Origin: JAVBOP01 sp031550405
GTDB lineage: Bacteria; Bacteroidota; Ignavibacteria; Kapaibacteriales; UBA2268
Direction: 5' to 3'
NCBI GenBank assembly: GCA_031550405.1
Contig: JAVBOP010000154.1
Location: 1 to 50,273 of the forward strand
Length of the DNA stretch: 50,273 nucleotides
In this document: positions 25,346 to 34,045 of the stretch, piece by piece
Layout of the letters: every line of letters begins with the position of its first letter
How positions within the stretch are numbered: the stretch's first letter is position 1
The notes under the pieces: generated by a model
What the model was told of the DNA's origin: nothing
Database searches by the model: none
The model's input: the letters and a program-made list of their open reading frames with translations, nothing else
Made by a program: the position numbers and the translations under genes

Positions 25346-25367
25346 TTTATGAATATTTTTTCATAAA
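25346..25367 (+). repeat. TTTATGAA palindrome, perfect
   Basis: TTTATGAA, TATTTT, TTCATAAA: identical to the copy at 1648-1669. It lies at the broken end of the IS5 relic. Confidence 0.8.
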
Positions 25368-25575
25368 TATTCTGTTGTGCGGATTATTTATGGATAAATG
25401 TTTCGAAAAAAGCGGGATACAGCCGAGCTAAACCTTGAGTGTTATTGCAGTAGAATTAATGGCAAAAAAACAAGCAGATAATGGTAAAAAAGGCAAGAAT
25501 TTAGGCTTTTTTTGATATTCAATATTAGATGTAAGCGCCTTAAATAACAATGTATTAGAGCGTGCAGATATTTAT

Positions 25576-26178
25576 TTATATTTTTTTTGAAATTATCTCT
25601 TCTATTTGAGCAAAAGTATCTGCTTTAGAGGCAGCGGAATTTATCGTGTATATACGCTCAGGAAACTTCTCTGCAATCGCTATATAGCCAGAAATAATAC
25701 GGTTAAAGAAATCGACATCAGCAGATTCTATTCTGTCCTGTATATTTTGCTTGCGCCTTTGAAATGAAATTTCGAGTGGAATATTGAGAAAAAAAGTAAC
25801 ATCAGGCTGTATGTTTTGCGAAGCAATATTGTTCAGCAAATTAATATTATTGATATCCAGACCGCGCCCATAGCCTTGATATGCGGTCGTTGAATCGAAA
25901 AATCTATCCGCAATCACAATCTTATTTTGTTGCAGCGCAGGAGCAATCACGGTTTGAATAAGATGTGCGCGAGCGGCTTCAAACAAAAAAAGTTCGGATA
26001 CTGGATTTATGGAATGGCTGGAATACAAAAGGATTTCACGCAATTGTTCGGCAAACTCAGTACCGCCGGGCTCTCGAGTAGTAACAACTTCATAATTTTT
26101 TTTTACCAAAAAAAATTCCAAATTTTTGATTTGTGTTGTTTTGCCGCAACCATCAATACCTTCAAAACTTATGAACAT
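25576..26178 (-). CDS. tmk: Thymidylate kinase
   Basis: Tmk phosphorylates dTMP to dTDP on the way to dTTP. The 200 residues show the P-loop FEGIDGCGKTTQ (about 5-16), the REPGGTEFAEQLR motif (about 35-47), the DRFFDSTTAYQGYGRG motif (about 91-106) and a lid with FQRRKQNIQDRIE. All are typical. ATG at 26178 overlaps the end of rsmI by ten bases, so translation is probably coupled and the two genes form an operon. Confidence 0.95.
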   Translation of the reverse strand: MFISFEGIDGCGKTTQIKNLEFFLVKKNYEVVTTREPGGTEFAEQLREILLYSSHSINPVSELFLFEAARAHLIQTVIAPALQQNKIVIADRFFDSTTAYQGYGRGLDINNINLLNNIASQNIQPDVTFFLNIPLEISFQRRKQNIQDRIESADVDFFNRIISGYIAIAEKFPERIYTINSAASKADTFAQIEEIISKKI

Positions 26179-26867
26179 TTACTTCCCTCAATAACCACAA
26201 CAAATTCGCCTTTTTCAATAATATTGATTTTATTTTGTAGAAAATCCGCAGTATTAAAACGTATATATTCTTCGAAAATTTTACTTATTTCCCTTGCGAT
26301 ACAAATATTGCGGTCGCCATCGATTTCGGCGATTTCGCTTATCAGCTTCTTTATTCTATGCGAAGATTCATAAAGGATAAATGTTTTTTCATTATTCAGA
26401 GCCTCTTGGATAAAAGTTTTTCTTCCTTTTTTCTGCGGCGGAAATCCTAAGAAAATAAAATTATGTACAGGCAAGCCGCTGGCAATTAATGCGCTTACAA
26501 ATGCAGTTGCTCCGGGAACAGATATAACTTTGATATTATTTTCAATCGCTTTACTAACAATTCGATATCCGGGGTCGGAGATGCAAGGCGTTCCCGCATC
26601 GCTAATCAAAGCCACTGATTTGCCATTTTTTAATTCATTAACAAGAGCATCAGATTTTATACCTTCGTTATAATTATAATAGCTGACAAGCTTTGATGAA
26701 TTATTTTTAATTTTTAATTCTTTCAGCATAACCCCTGCCCGCCGAGTATCTTCGCATGCGATAATATCAACATTGCTCAGTATCTTCACAGCGCGGTACG
26801 TTATATCCTGCAGATTTCCAATCGGCGTCGGCACCAGATATAGCGCCGCCTCAATTTTTTCATCCAT
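26169..26867 (-). CDS. rsmI: 16S rRNA 2'-O-methyltransferase RsmI
   Basis: RsmI methylates the ribose of C1402 in 16S rRNA, using S-adenosylmethionine. The 232 residues carry the family motifs: LYLVPTPIGNLQDITYRA near the start, IACEDTRRAG (about 34-43), ALISDAGTPCISDPGYR (about 83-99), VPGATAFVSALIASG, and FLGFPPQKKGRK. I choose the ATG at 26867, since it gives the usual short N-terminus and since a promoter octamer (26879-26886) lies inside any longer reading from 26936. It overlaps tmk downstream by ten bases. Confidence 0.94.
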   Translation of the reverse strand: MDEKIEAALYLVPTPIGNLQDITYRAVKILSNVDIIACEDTRRAGVMLKELKIKNNSSKLVSYYNYNEGIKSDALVNELKNGKSVALISDAGTPCISDPGYRIVSKAIENNIKVISVPGATAFVSALIASGLPVHNFIFLGFPPQKKGRKTFIQEALNNEKTFILYESSHRIKKLISEIAEIDGDRNICIAREISKIFEEYIRFNTADFLQNKINIIEKGEFVVVIEGSKCS

Positions 26868-26878
26868 AATATTTGCTA

Positions 26879-26910
26879 CAAAAATAGCAATATTCGTCAT
26901 ATAAGCCAAC
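26879..26910 (-). promoter_or_regulatory. Probable promoter of rsmI-tmk
   Basis: On the reverse strand GTTG (complement of 26907-26910) is followed after 20 bases by TATTTTTG (complement of 26879-26886). It lies 11 bases before the chosen ATG, so the leader would be very short. Confidence 0.5.
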
Positions 26911-26954
26911 ATTTCTTGCGAACATATAACAGGCAATTCAACATTCTTCGCATA

Positions 26955-26976
26955 TTTATTAATTTCTTTTCATAAA
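26955..26976 (+). repeat. TTTATTAA/TTCATAAA palindrome, one arm degenerate
   Basis: TTTATTAA, TTTCTT, TTCATAAA, in the divergent gap between rsmI and the PBP2 gene. Confidence 0.6.
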
Positions 26977-26996
26977 TCAATATGGGGATTTTTTAG

Positions 26997-27004
26997 TATT
27001 TTTG
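26997..27004 (+). promoter_or_regulatory. Promoter -7 element of the PBP2 gene
   Basis: TATTTTTG followed by TA, 34 bases before the ATG. The -33 element is not recognisable. Confidence 0.4.
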
Positions 27005-27038
27005 TAAAAACATGTTTGTATCACTTAAATCCTGTTGA

Positions 27039-28913
27039 ATGCTATTTAGTCAGCCATTGTGGAAATCGTCCGATTTCGCCGACCCTAACCGGAAACGCAT
27101 ATTTAGAGCTATAATACTGCTGGTTTTGCTCATTTTTGCCGTTCGGCTTGCGCAGCTGCAAATCATAGAATATGGACAATATTACAGCAAGAGCGAGACG
27201 CAGGCTATCAAAAAGGTGCGGATTACGCCTGTGCGCGGCAACATGTACGACAGGAACGGCGTGCTTATGGTGCATAATGTGCCGTCGTTTTCCATCACCA
27301 TCACGCCATACGAGTTCAAGGACGAGGTGATGCCGCTGCTGTGCAGTATTATCCAGATGGATTCGAACGATATACGCCGCACATTGAACAGATACAGGAA
27401 TTACTCGAAATTTGTGCCTATAAAAATTATGCGCGATGCTGATATTGCAACCGTAGCACAGCTGGAAGAATACTCCGAATATCTTATAGGAGTGGATGTA
27501 TCTATCGATTCCAAACGTACTTACAACTTTGATGGCAATATGGCGCATCTGTTCGGATATGCCCGTGAGATAACGCGCGAGCAACTCGAAAAACATAAGT
27601 ACTATAGACCGGGCGATATGATAGGGCAAAACGGCTTGGAGCAATCCTATGAAAACATACTGCGCGGGCGGGATGGAGTGGAGTTCGTTGCTGTAAACAA
27701 GGTGGGACGCCGCATTTCTGCCTTTGCAAATGGCGAGAAGGATATACTGGCAAGCAATGGATTCGACCTCAATCTTGCCATTGATTCGAAGCTGCAGGAG
27801 CTAAGTGAGAAGCTGCTGGCAGGCAAAAAAGGTGCTGTGGTTGCCATAGATCCGAGTAACGGTGAGGTGCTGATATTTGCCAGCAAGCCTGACTATGACC
27901 CGCGCCTTTTCAGCGGAAAGGTGCCGACAGAATTGTACCGCTCTTTGAGTGATAATACCTCATATCCTCTGTTGCCGCGTGCCTTGCAGTCGCAATATCC
28001 GCCAGGGTCTACATGGAAAATGCTCATTGCACTTGCTGCTTTGCAGGAAGGGCTTATTAATGAAAACACCACTATAAATTGTAGCGGCAGCTATACTTTA
28101 GGCACAAGGCAGTATAAATGCCATGTGCATGGTAATGTAAATGTGCGGCAGGCGCTGCGCTATTCATGCAATGTGTTTTTCTATACGCTGGGCATAAAGC
28201 TGGGTATGGAGAAGTTTGAAAAGTATGGACAGATGTTTAATTTTGGCGAATATACCCATATCGACCTGCCCAACGAGAAGAAAGGCAGGCTGCCAACCCG
28301 CGAGTGGCTGCAAAGGAGGGACAAGTCTCTGACGTCATTCAAGGGGCGGCTGGTTAACTATGGCATAGGGCAAGGCGAAATACTGGCAACTCCGCTGCAA
28401 ATGGCGGCATATACCGCTGCTATAGCCAATGGCGGTACATATTATCAGCCGCATATAGTGCGTTCGGTGCATAACCAGCTGGCAAATACGATTGACAATT
28501 TAAGCTATGACGCAAAAAAAATACCCATTAATGCCGGATATTTTGAATTGGTCAAAAACGGTATGTGGGATGTTGTAAATGCTGGCGGCACAGGTGCAGG
28601 CGTTGCCATATCAGGCTTGGACGTGTGCGGCAAAACAGGCACCGCCCAAAATCCGCATGGTTTAGACCACTCGTGGTTTGTCTGTTTTGCACCAAAAAAT
28701 AATCCGAAAATAGCCATGTGCGTATTTGTTGAAAACGCTGGCTTTGGAGCGGCAGTTGCAGGTCCTATAGCTCGGCAGCTGCTTGAGGCATTCTTCTTTC
28801 CGGACAGGCAGCGAGCAGAGGATGCGGCGCCCATACCTGATGCAGTGATAGATTCGCTGGGAATGGAAGTGCTGCCCGAAGAAGTGCCGATAGAAAATCC
28901 TGACAATAATTAA
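27039..28913 (+). CDS. mrdA: Penicillin-binding protein 2 (transpeptidase)
   Basis: PBP2 is the class B transpeptidase that crosslinks peptidoglycan during cell elongation. The 624 residues show a short cytoplasmic start, one membrane helix (about 24-43), the PBP dimerisation domain beginning ITPVRGNMYDRNG, and the transpeptidase domain with Ser324-Thr-Trp-Lys327, Ser376-Cys-Asn378 and Lys532-Thr-Gly534. All catalytic motifs are intact. The last 30 residues are Pro/Glu rich. ATG at 27039 has no Shine-Dalgarno sequence. The usual neighbours mreC, mreD and rodA are not present. A DUF4292 lipoprotein follows after 29 bases, probably in the same transcript. Confidence 0.94.
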   Translation: MLFSQPLWKSSDFADPNRKRIFRAIILLVLLIFAVRLAQLQIIEYGQYYSKSETQAIKKVRITPVRGNMYDRNGVLMVHNVPSFSITITPYEFKDEVMPLLCSIIQMDSNDIRRTLNRYRNYSKFVPIKIMRDADIATVAQLEEYSEYLIGVDVSIDSKRTYNFDGNMAHLFGYAREITREQLEKHKYYRPGDMIGQNGLEQSYENILRGRDGVEFVAVNKVGRRISAFANGEKDILASNGFDLNLAIDSKLQELSEKLLAGKKGAVVAIDPSNGEVLIFASKPDYDPRLFSGKVPTELYRSLSDNTSYPLLPRALQSQYPPGSTWKMLIALAALQEGLINENTTINCSGSYTLGTRQYKCHVHGNVNVRQALRYSCNVFFYTLGIKLGMEKFEKYGQMFNFGEYTHIDLPNEKKGRLPTREWLQRRDKSLTSFKGRLVNYGIGQGEILATPLQMAAYTAAIANGGTYYQPHIVRSVHNQLANTIDNLSYDAKKIPINAGYFELVKNGMWDVVNAGGTGAGVAISGLDVCGKTGTAQNPHGLDHSWFVCFAPKNNPKIAMCVFVENAGFGAAVAGPIARQLLEAFFFPDRQRAEDAAPIPDAVIDSLGMEVLPEEVPIENPDNN

Positions 28914-28927
28914 TTTTTTTTCATAAT
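28906..28927 (+). repeat. Palindrome, left arm degenerate, over the PBP2 stop
   Basis: ATAATTAA, six Ts, TTCATAAT. The PBP2 stop codon (28911-28913) lies inside the degenerate arm, as with atpD at 22171. Confidence 0.5.
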
Positions 28928-28942
28928 CATATAAGATATACC

Positions 28943-29734
28943 ATGTATAAACTCCTGATAGCGATATTTTGCCTTATATTAATGAGCTGCGCCTCGACCA
29001 AACAGGCGGCTAATGATAATAAACCAAACGAAAGGCTGTCCGAAAAAAGCGATGCGGCATCAGGCACAGAACAGAAGATAGATAAGGCTAACTCATCGGA
29101 AAACAGTAATGTTATAATGAAAGCCCGCATTAATATTTCTTTTCCTGAAATACGTAATTCGGCAGCAGCCAAAATTGAAATTGCCAAAACAGACTCGATA
29201 CTAATCCAAATATTTGGTCCCATGTCCATTCCTGTCGGCAAACTGTATGCTAACCCGACGCAATATATAATGAATAGCAATTTAGAAAATATAACTTACA
29301 AAGGAATGCCGACGGAGGAAAATATCAAAAAATCAATGAGTGTGCCACTGGCTTTCAACGATTTGGTATACCTTCTGCGGAATGCTTTGCCGAATAATTC
29401 AGAGCAATATAGTTTCGTTAACATAATGGAAAGTAACAAGTTATATGTTTTATCCGATAAAATGGGTGCGGAGTTCGCGCTAATCGATACCAATAACAGG
29501 CGCTTAGTGCGGTTTCAGAAAAAAAATGCAAATAACGAGATGGTGATGGATGTGGCTTTTTCCAGTTTTACCGAAATAGGAGATTATACTTTTGCTAATA
29601 AAATATCGATTAATTTTCCACTTCAGGATGGCAGGGTTGATATTGAATTTCAGGAAATAGCGATTGTGCCCGCCTGTTCATCGCCCATGTCCTTCACCCA
29701 GCCCAAATCATACCGCCTCTTCCAATATGATTAA
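28943..29734 (+). CDS. DUF4292-like lipoprotein
   Basis: A 263-residue lipoprotein (lipobox LMSC, Cys16). After an Asn/Lys/Ser-rich linker (about 18-55) it shows beta-rich sequence with the pattern ...SILIQIFGPMSIPVGKLYANPTQYIM (in two halves around residues 90-115), which matches the DUF4292 family of Bacteroidota, related in fold to LolA/LolB lipoprotein carriers. A role in moving or receiving lipoproteins or lipids in the envelope is an inference from fold. It follows the PBP2 gene by 29 bases. The ATG at 28943 starts the signal peptide. Confidence 0.75.
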   Translation: MYKLLIAIFCLILMSCASTKQAANDNKPNERLSEKSDAASGTEQKIDKANSSENSNVIMKARINISFPEIRNSAAAKIEIAKTDSILIQIFGPMSIPVGKLYANPTQYIMNSNLENITYKGMPTEENIKKSMSVPLAFNDLVYLLRNALPNNSEQYSFVNIMESNKLYVLSDKMGAEFALIDTNNRRLVRFQKKNANNEMVMDVAFSSFTEIGDYTFANKISINFPLQDGRVDIEFQEIAIVPACSSPMSFTQPKSYRLFQYD

Positions 29735-29841
29735 ATGAGGTGAAAGATTTGATTGCTTTTCGAGTTTTTCAAAATGCCCGTGCCGTCTGGATGCACTTTT
29801 ATGTTCATGCTGTCAAATAAAACAGCATCTGTTTAATATGC

Positions 29842-29860
29842 AATACCAAAAAACACCCCG
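29842..29860 (+). repeat. Partial copy of the CACCCC repeat
   Basis: AATACC then AAAAAACACCCCG, matching 15498-15514 but for one added C. It is followed by GTCAGTCGAAGCGAC, which can also form a small hairpin. It lies in the 217-base gap before the beta-propeller lipoprotein gene. Confidence 0.45.
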
Positions 29861-29951
29861 TCAGTCGAAGCGACAACTTGTACAAAATATTTTTTTTTTG
29901 GTGCAAATGATACAAAATCGCGAATTTGGTGTCATTATATTATACCGCAAT

Positions 29952-31022
29952 ATGAAATTTTATTTTGTGATGGCAGCGCTGCTTTTGGGTGTTGCTGCGT
30001 GTGATAATTGTAATCCAATTGACTGCTGCAATGGCAACGGAACTAATGACAGTACTTTGTACTTTACGGGCATTGCATTAAATAATTTTGCACCGGCAAT
30101 ATTTAGCATTGAGGAGACTGGCACAAATTTTATGAAAATTGCGGATAATTCGCAAATGTTTTCGCCGCCATCTTTTGATGAAAATATTGCAGTATTGGAA
30201 ATACCTGATACGAGCCAATACAGGAGCATTTTATTAAAAAATATTCATAATTCTGATGTGATAGAAATTGCGAAATCGGACAAGCAAACATTTGGTTCGC
30301 CTGTGATTTCAAGCACGGGAACAAGAGTTGCATATTGCTCCGCAAATGAATTATACATGTGGGTTTATGATAAATTGACTGGCTCAACTTATTTGGAACT
30401 GTTAAGCACAAGTTACTTAAATTCCATTAGCTTGCCGGCATTTTCCGATAATGGAAAATATTTGGCTTTTGCTGAAATTGTTTCAAATGACCTGATTAAA
30501 ATGAAAATAATTGATGCAAATCATTCGGAAAATATTGTTTGGTCTAAAAATTTTGAATATAAATCTGAAAAAAATTATCAAATTAAATGGATACAAAATA
30601 AAAATGTAATATATTTTATTCAAAACGACACAACTATGTTCAAGTATAGTATTGAGTCAGGAGAAAGCAACATAAGTTTTGGCAATAGCGACAATTTGGG
30701 AGTAATATCAGCAAACATATCTTCGGATGAAAAATATATTGCTTTTACGAATTTGAAAAATGAATTTTGGATAAAGTCGGTTGTTGATAATAATTTTTAT
30801 CGTTTAACAGATGATTCGGGTAATAAGGTTTTTTCTCCGATGTGGAATAACAGGAACGATAAGCTAACTTTTTTTGAATCTAATGCTTACAGCGATGGAA
30901 CGCAATTGGATTTATTTATAATTGATGTTAATTTTGAAGATAATATTCCGAAAATTTCTAATAAAACGCTTATTTTTAATAATGTTTTAAATAGTATCTG
31001 GGGACGCTCAGCTAACCAATGA
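29952..31022 (+). CDS. Beta-propeller-like lipoprotein, first gene of sigma operon
   Basis: A 356-residue lipoprotein (lipobox GVAAC, Cys17). The mature part is beta-rich, with repeated blocks of the TolB/PD40 type: 'SPVISSTGTRVAYCS'-like, 'LPAFSDNGKYLAFAEI', 'ISSDEKYIAFTN' and 'SPMWNNRNDKLTFFES', at roughly regular spacing, so a propeller fold is likely. I choose the ATG at 29952 for the signal peptide; a reading from 29838 adds residues without signal character. The stop codon overlaps the start of the sigma factor gene (ATGA, 31019-31022), so translation is coupled. It may be a sensor or a surface partner of the downstream barrel protein; this is inferred from position only. Confidence 0.75.
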   Translation: MKFYFVMAALLLGVAACDNCNPIDCCNGNGTNDSTLYFTGIALNNFAPAIFSIEETGTNFMKIADNSQMFSPPSFDENIAVLEIPDTSQYRSILLKNIHNSDVIEIAKSDKQTFGSPVISSTGTRVAYCSANELYMWVYDKLTGSTYLELLSTSYLNSISLPAFSDNGKYLAFAEIVSNDLIKMKIIDANHSENIVWSKNFEYKSEKNYQIKWIQNKNVIYFIQNDTTMFKYSIESGESNISFGNSDNLGVISANISSDEKYIAFTNLKNEFWIKSVVDNNFYRLTDDSGNKVFSPMWNNRNDKLTFFESNAYSDGTQLDLFIIDVNFEDNIPKISNKTLIFNNVLNSIWGRSANQ

Positions 31023-31603
31023 AAATTAATTACGGCAATTTTAGCGATAGCCAATTGATAGAATGTCTTAAGAAAAAAGACAAAAATACAAATAAAGCCT
31101 TTGCGGAGATTTATTCAAGATATTCGCAGAAGTTGTATTCATATTGCGTTAGAATGCTCGGCAATTCTGAAGATGCTGCCGATTGTTTTCAAGAAACATT
31201 TATTAAATTTTATGAAAAAGTAGGACAAAAAAGTGAGACCGGCAGCGTGCTGTCATATTTAATTATAATAGCCAAGCGTTTGTTTTTGAATAAAAAACGA
31301 TTTGACGACAGGCGGTTTGATTTTGTTGATGCAGATTGGGAAGAAATTGAAAAATCATATAACACGGAAGATCATGATCCGCTTGAACAAAAAGAATTGG
31401 AAATGATATTGCCAGAAGTACTTATGAAGCTGTCTTATCCATTGCGGGAAATTGTTGTATTGCGCTTGTACCAAAATCTGTCTTACGAAGAAATAGAATT
31501 TATTACTGGCACAAGCTACACTCTACTTCGAAACAGGCTTATGAGGGCAAAGGAAAAATTGCGTAAAGATTTGGAAACATATTTTAAAGAATGTAATAAA
31601 TAA
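31019..31603 (+). CDS. ECF-type RNA polymerase sigma factor
   Basis: A 194-residue sigma-70-family factor with only regions 2 and 4, as in extracytoplasmic-function sigma factors. Region 2 is seen in YSRYSQKLYSYCVRMLGNSE then AADCFQETFIKFYEK (about 28-63). Region 4 contains the helix-turn-helix LRLYQNLSYEEIEFITGTSY then LLRNRLMRAKEKLRK (about 148-185). It would direct RNA polymerase to a small set of envelope-linked promoters. The start overlaps the lipoprotein stop by four bases and the anti-sigma-like gene follows after 13 bases, so all three genes belong to one operon. Confidence 0.93.
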   Translation: MKINYGNFSDSQLIECLKKKDKNTNKAFAEIYSRYSQKLYSYCVRMLGNSEDAADCFQETFIKFYEKVGQKSETGSVLSYLIIIAKRLFLNKKRFDDRRFDFVDADWEEIEKSYNTEDHDPLEQKELEMILPEVLMKLSYPLREIVVLRLYQNLSYEEIEFITGTSYTLLRNRLMRAKEKLRKDLETYFKECNK

Positions 31604-31616
31604 CATACAGAATATA

Positions 31617-32924
31617 ATGGAAAATATTGTAGAAATCGTTAATAGATATTTTGATGGCAGTTTGCAGCAGCATGAAGAAAAATGGCTGTTTGATGAGCTG
31701 GCAATATCTCAATATACCCGGAATGTATTTAATCAATATCTGCGCCTGCATCTTAGTGCGTCAAAAGATACCACAAGTTTGATGCCGCCGATTGAAGCAA
31801 CTGAAAATGTGTTCAGATCATTGGGTTTTTCCATTCCATCCAATATGTCTGATGACTCTAAAAAACTGTTTCCAAAAACGCTGTCTGGCTTTGCTATATC
31901 GCTGTTAGTACTGTTTTTCACATGCTTCATTAGCGCTGCAACACTTGGTATTTATAAATTAGTAACGGGTGATAACGTTGCAGCAGGCGATTCGATTGCA
32001 AAATTTTCGCAAAATATAATTGACGAAAATGTACTGTTTAGCACCGCTGCCATCAAAAAAGATAAAAATAATTTGGAAATAACTGAAGGAATTATTAAAA
32101 ATAATTCAGAATATAGCTCGCAGCGTGTAAATACTGGCTCAGCAAAAGCAGAAAATCCAAATAGCGCAGGCAAGGTCAGGCAGAATATACAATCACTTGC
32201 TTATCATCAGGCTTTACCTGAAATGTATGCTTCTAATATGTTGTCAAATTCTGAAGATGATTATGAAAAAAAATTAATAAATCTTTCGAATAATAACCAG
32301 TTGAAAAAAAACAGTGTTAATGATATAACTGCTAAAAATATAGACAAAAGCACTAATGATATTTCTGCACTTTCGAATTCATTAATTCCAAACAACAACA
32401 TATTCTCGAATAATAATTTGCTTATTAACGACATAAACACGACAAAATTTATATTACTTTTAAATAAATCTTTTTTTGCAAAAATGCCGACATATAATAT
32501 AGATGAAAATAATGCGTTTTGGAATAATATAGATTTTAGTATTTCGTACAAATTGAGCAATAGACACACTATTGGCGTAGAATTTGGCTGGGAAGACTAT
32601 GCGCAAGAGTTTGATAGAACTATAAATGGCGAGGCATTCACACAGCAGCAAATTCCAACCTTATTTTATGGAAGCGCCATTTATTCATATAACTTAGCTC
32701 CAATATTATCGCTTGAAGCTGTCGAGCCGTTTGCAAAATTCTCTGTCGGAGGCACTTCTATTGGACCTGTGATAGGTTCGTCATTGGGAGCATATATCAA
32801 ATTATATGGAAATTTCGGCTTGTCAATATCAGAAAATTTTAATTTATTATTCTACAATGTAGAAAACAACCTGTATAATTCTAATAAGTTAGAAACTCGC
32901 TTCGGCATATTTTACGGATTTTAA
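31617..32924 (+). CDS. Dual-membrane anti-sigma-like protein with C-terminal beta-barrel
   Basis: A 435-residue protein with an unusual layout. Residues 1-88 are a soluble, acidic-helical head like a cytoplasmic anti-sigma domain (VNRYFDGSLQQHEEKWLFDE). Residues 89-115 form one membrane helix. Residues about 116-265 are an Asn/Ser/Lys-rich linker with no fold. Residues about 270-435 alternate polar and hydrophobic strands with aromatic girdles and end in ...GIFYGF, with a terminal Phe, as in 8-stranded outer-membrane barrels. One chain would then span both membranes. This matches the dual membrane-spanning anti-sigma (Dma) proteins known in Bacteroides. It follows the ECF sigma gene by 13 bases. 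Barrel and function are predictions. Confidence 0.75.
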   Translation: MENIVEIVNRYFDGSLQQHEEKWLFDELAISQYTRNVFNQYLRLHLSASKDTTSLMPPIEATENVFRSLGFSIPSNMSDDSKKLFPKTLSGFAISLLVLFFTCFISAATLGIYKLVTGDNVAAGDSIAKFSQNIIDENVLFSTAAIKKDKNNLEITEGIIKNNSEYSSQRVNTGSAKAENPNSAGKVRQNIQSLAYHQALPEMYASNMLSNSEDDYEKKLINLSNNNQLKKNSVNDITAKNIDKSTNDISALSNSLIPNNNIFSNNNLLINDINTTKFILLLNKSFFAKMPTYNIDENNAFWNNIDFSISYKLSNRHTIGVEFGWEDYAQEFDRTINGEAFTQQQIPTLFYGSAIYSYNLAPILSLEAVEPFAKFSVGGTSIGPVIGSSLGAYIKLYGNFGLSISENFNLLFYNVENNLYNSNKLETRFGIFYGF

Positions 32925-32997
32925 ATTTTATAACATGAAAACGCCAACAGCCGTAGAAACATAATTTTAACAGGCAATATCAATAGCATAAGCAATT

Positions 32998-33945
32998 CTA
33001 TCTTACAATAAATCGCATGGTTGCAGCGGTTACTTCCTCTACCGAAAGCAACTCGACATTGCCTTCTGGCTGTTCCGGGATAACAACGGCGTTTTCTTTG
33101 CTTAGTGGACGAAATTTAGCTATGTTCCATGGAATATTGCAAGTTAGGACAACGGCAGGAAGATTAAAAGCTGTGGCGACATGCACCAAAGATGTGTCGG
33201 GTGTTATAAGCAAACCAGCTCGGGCAACCAATGCGATAACCTCTGCAAATGGCGAAGGCGGAAAATGTATAATATTAGTGGCATTGCAAATTTTGCCGGC
33301 AATGTTAAGCTGTGAAATATCAGAAATTAAAACATATTTTGTGTAATTTTTCGTTCGATTGATAAATTCAATCCAATTAGCTTCTTTCCACATCCTTGTA
33401 GCATTTCCAGCGGAAATATTAACTATAGTATAATCTTGTAACTTATTTATATTCAGGAAATTATCAATTTTATCAATAGTACTTTTATCGATATGAAGGT
33501 ATGGTTGCGCAGGTTTTGTTGAAATATCCAAATATTTCAATGTATTATGCAGGCGTTCAATAAAATGCAAGTCGATATTTTCTTCATAAGATGAAATTGC
33601 AATATCAAAAACACTGTGCTTTGCATCATTAAACCCTATTTTTTTATTCGCCTTAGCAAGTTTTGCAATGAAATAGCTTTCACTTGAAAAATGATCTTTG
33701 GGATCGATATAATAATTAAAATTAATGCGCTTTAATTTAAATATAAATTTAAAAATATTTACAGGATTTTTGTCGTAAATCAAAACCTGTTTAACATCGG
33801 GATTATTCGACACAATTGTATGGTTTGCGCTGCCCGCAATAAAATAAATTTCTGAATCGGGGAATTGTTGTTTGATGGGCTTTATAGCGGATGTCATAAG
33901 TATCATATCGCCTATTCTGCCTAATTGAACGATAGCTATTTTCAT
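32998..33945 (-). CDS. Glycosyltransferase family 9 (heptosyltransferase-like)
   Basis: A 315-residue GT-B enzyme of family 9, which adds heptose or similar sugars to the lipopolysaccharide core at the inner membrane's cytoplasmic face. It begins with IVQLGRIGDMILMTSAIKPIKQ (about 4-25), the typical acceptor-side motif, and has VNISAGNATRMWKEANWIEF (about 173-192) and the nucleotide-sugar site PDTSLVHVATAFNLPAVVL (about 254-272). AGGA lies upstream of the ATG at 33945. It is the last gene of a same-strand run after the HEAT and cheR genes. The exact sugar is unknown. Confidence 0.9.
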   Translation of the reverse strand: MKIAIVQLGRIGDMILMTSAIKPIKQQFPDSEIYFIAGSANHTIVSNNPDVKQVLIYDKNPVNIFKFIFKLKRINFNYYIDPKDHFSSESYFIAKLAKANKKIGFNDAKHSVFDIAISSYEENIDLHFIERLHNTLKYLDISTKPAQPYLHIDKSTIDKIDNFLNINKLQDYTIVNISAGNATRMWKEANWIEFINRTKNYTKYVLISDISQLNIAGKICNATNIIHFPPSPFAEVIALVARAGLLITPDTSLVHVATAFNLPAVVLTCNIPWNIAKFRPLSKENAVVIPEQPEGNVELLSVEEVTAATMRFIVR

Positions 33946-34010
33946 TTTTCCTTACTTTAAAAAAAGCCGATATTACGCACCGGATGAGATATTGTGCCGT
34001 ATCGGATGGG

Positions 34011-34032
34011 ATTATGAATTTTTTTTAATTAT
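34011..34032 (+). repeat. ATTATGAA palindrome, one arm degenerate
   Basis: ATTATGAA, six Ts, TTAATTAT, in the gap between cheR and the GT9 gene. Confidence 0.5.
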
Positions 34033-34045
34033 CACATTTGTCATT

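Larger units (their letters stand above)
25045..25575. other. Intergenic region with transposase relic and palindrome
   Basis: This 531-base gap holds the decayed 3' part of an IS5-family transposase on the reverse strand (25078-25345) directly followed by a perfect TTTATGAA palindrome (25346-25367). The remaining 200 bases up to tmk show no gene or RNA that I recognise. Confidence 0.6.
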
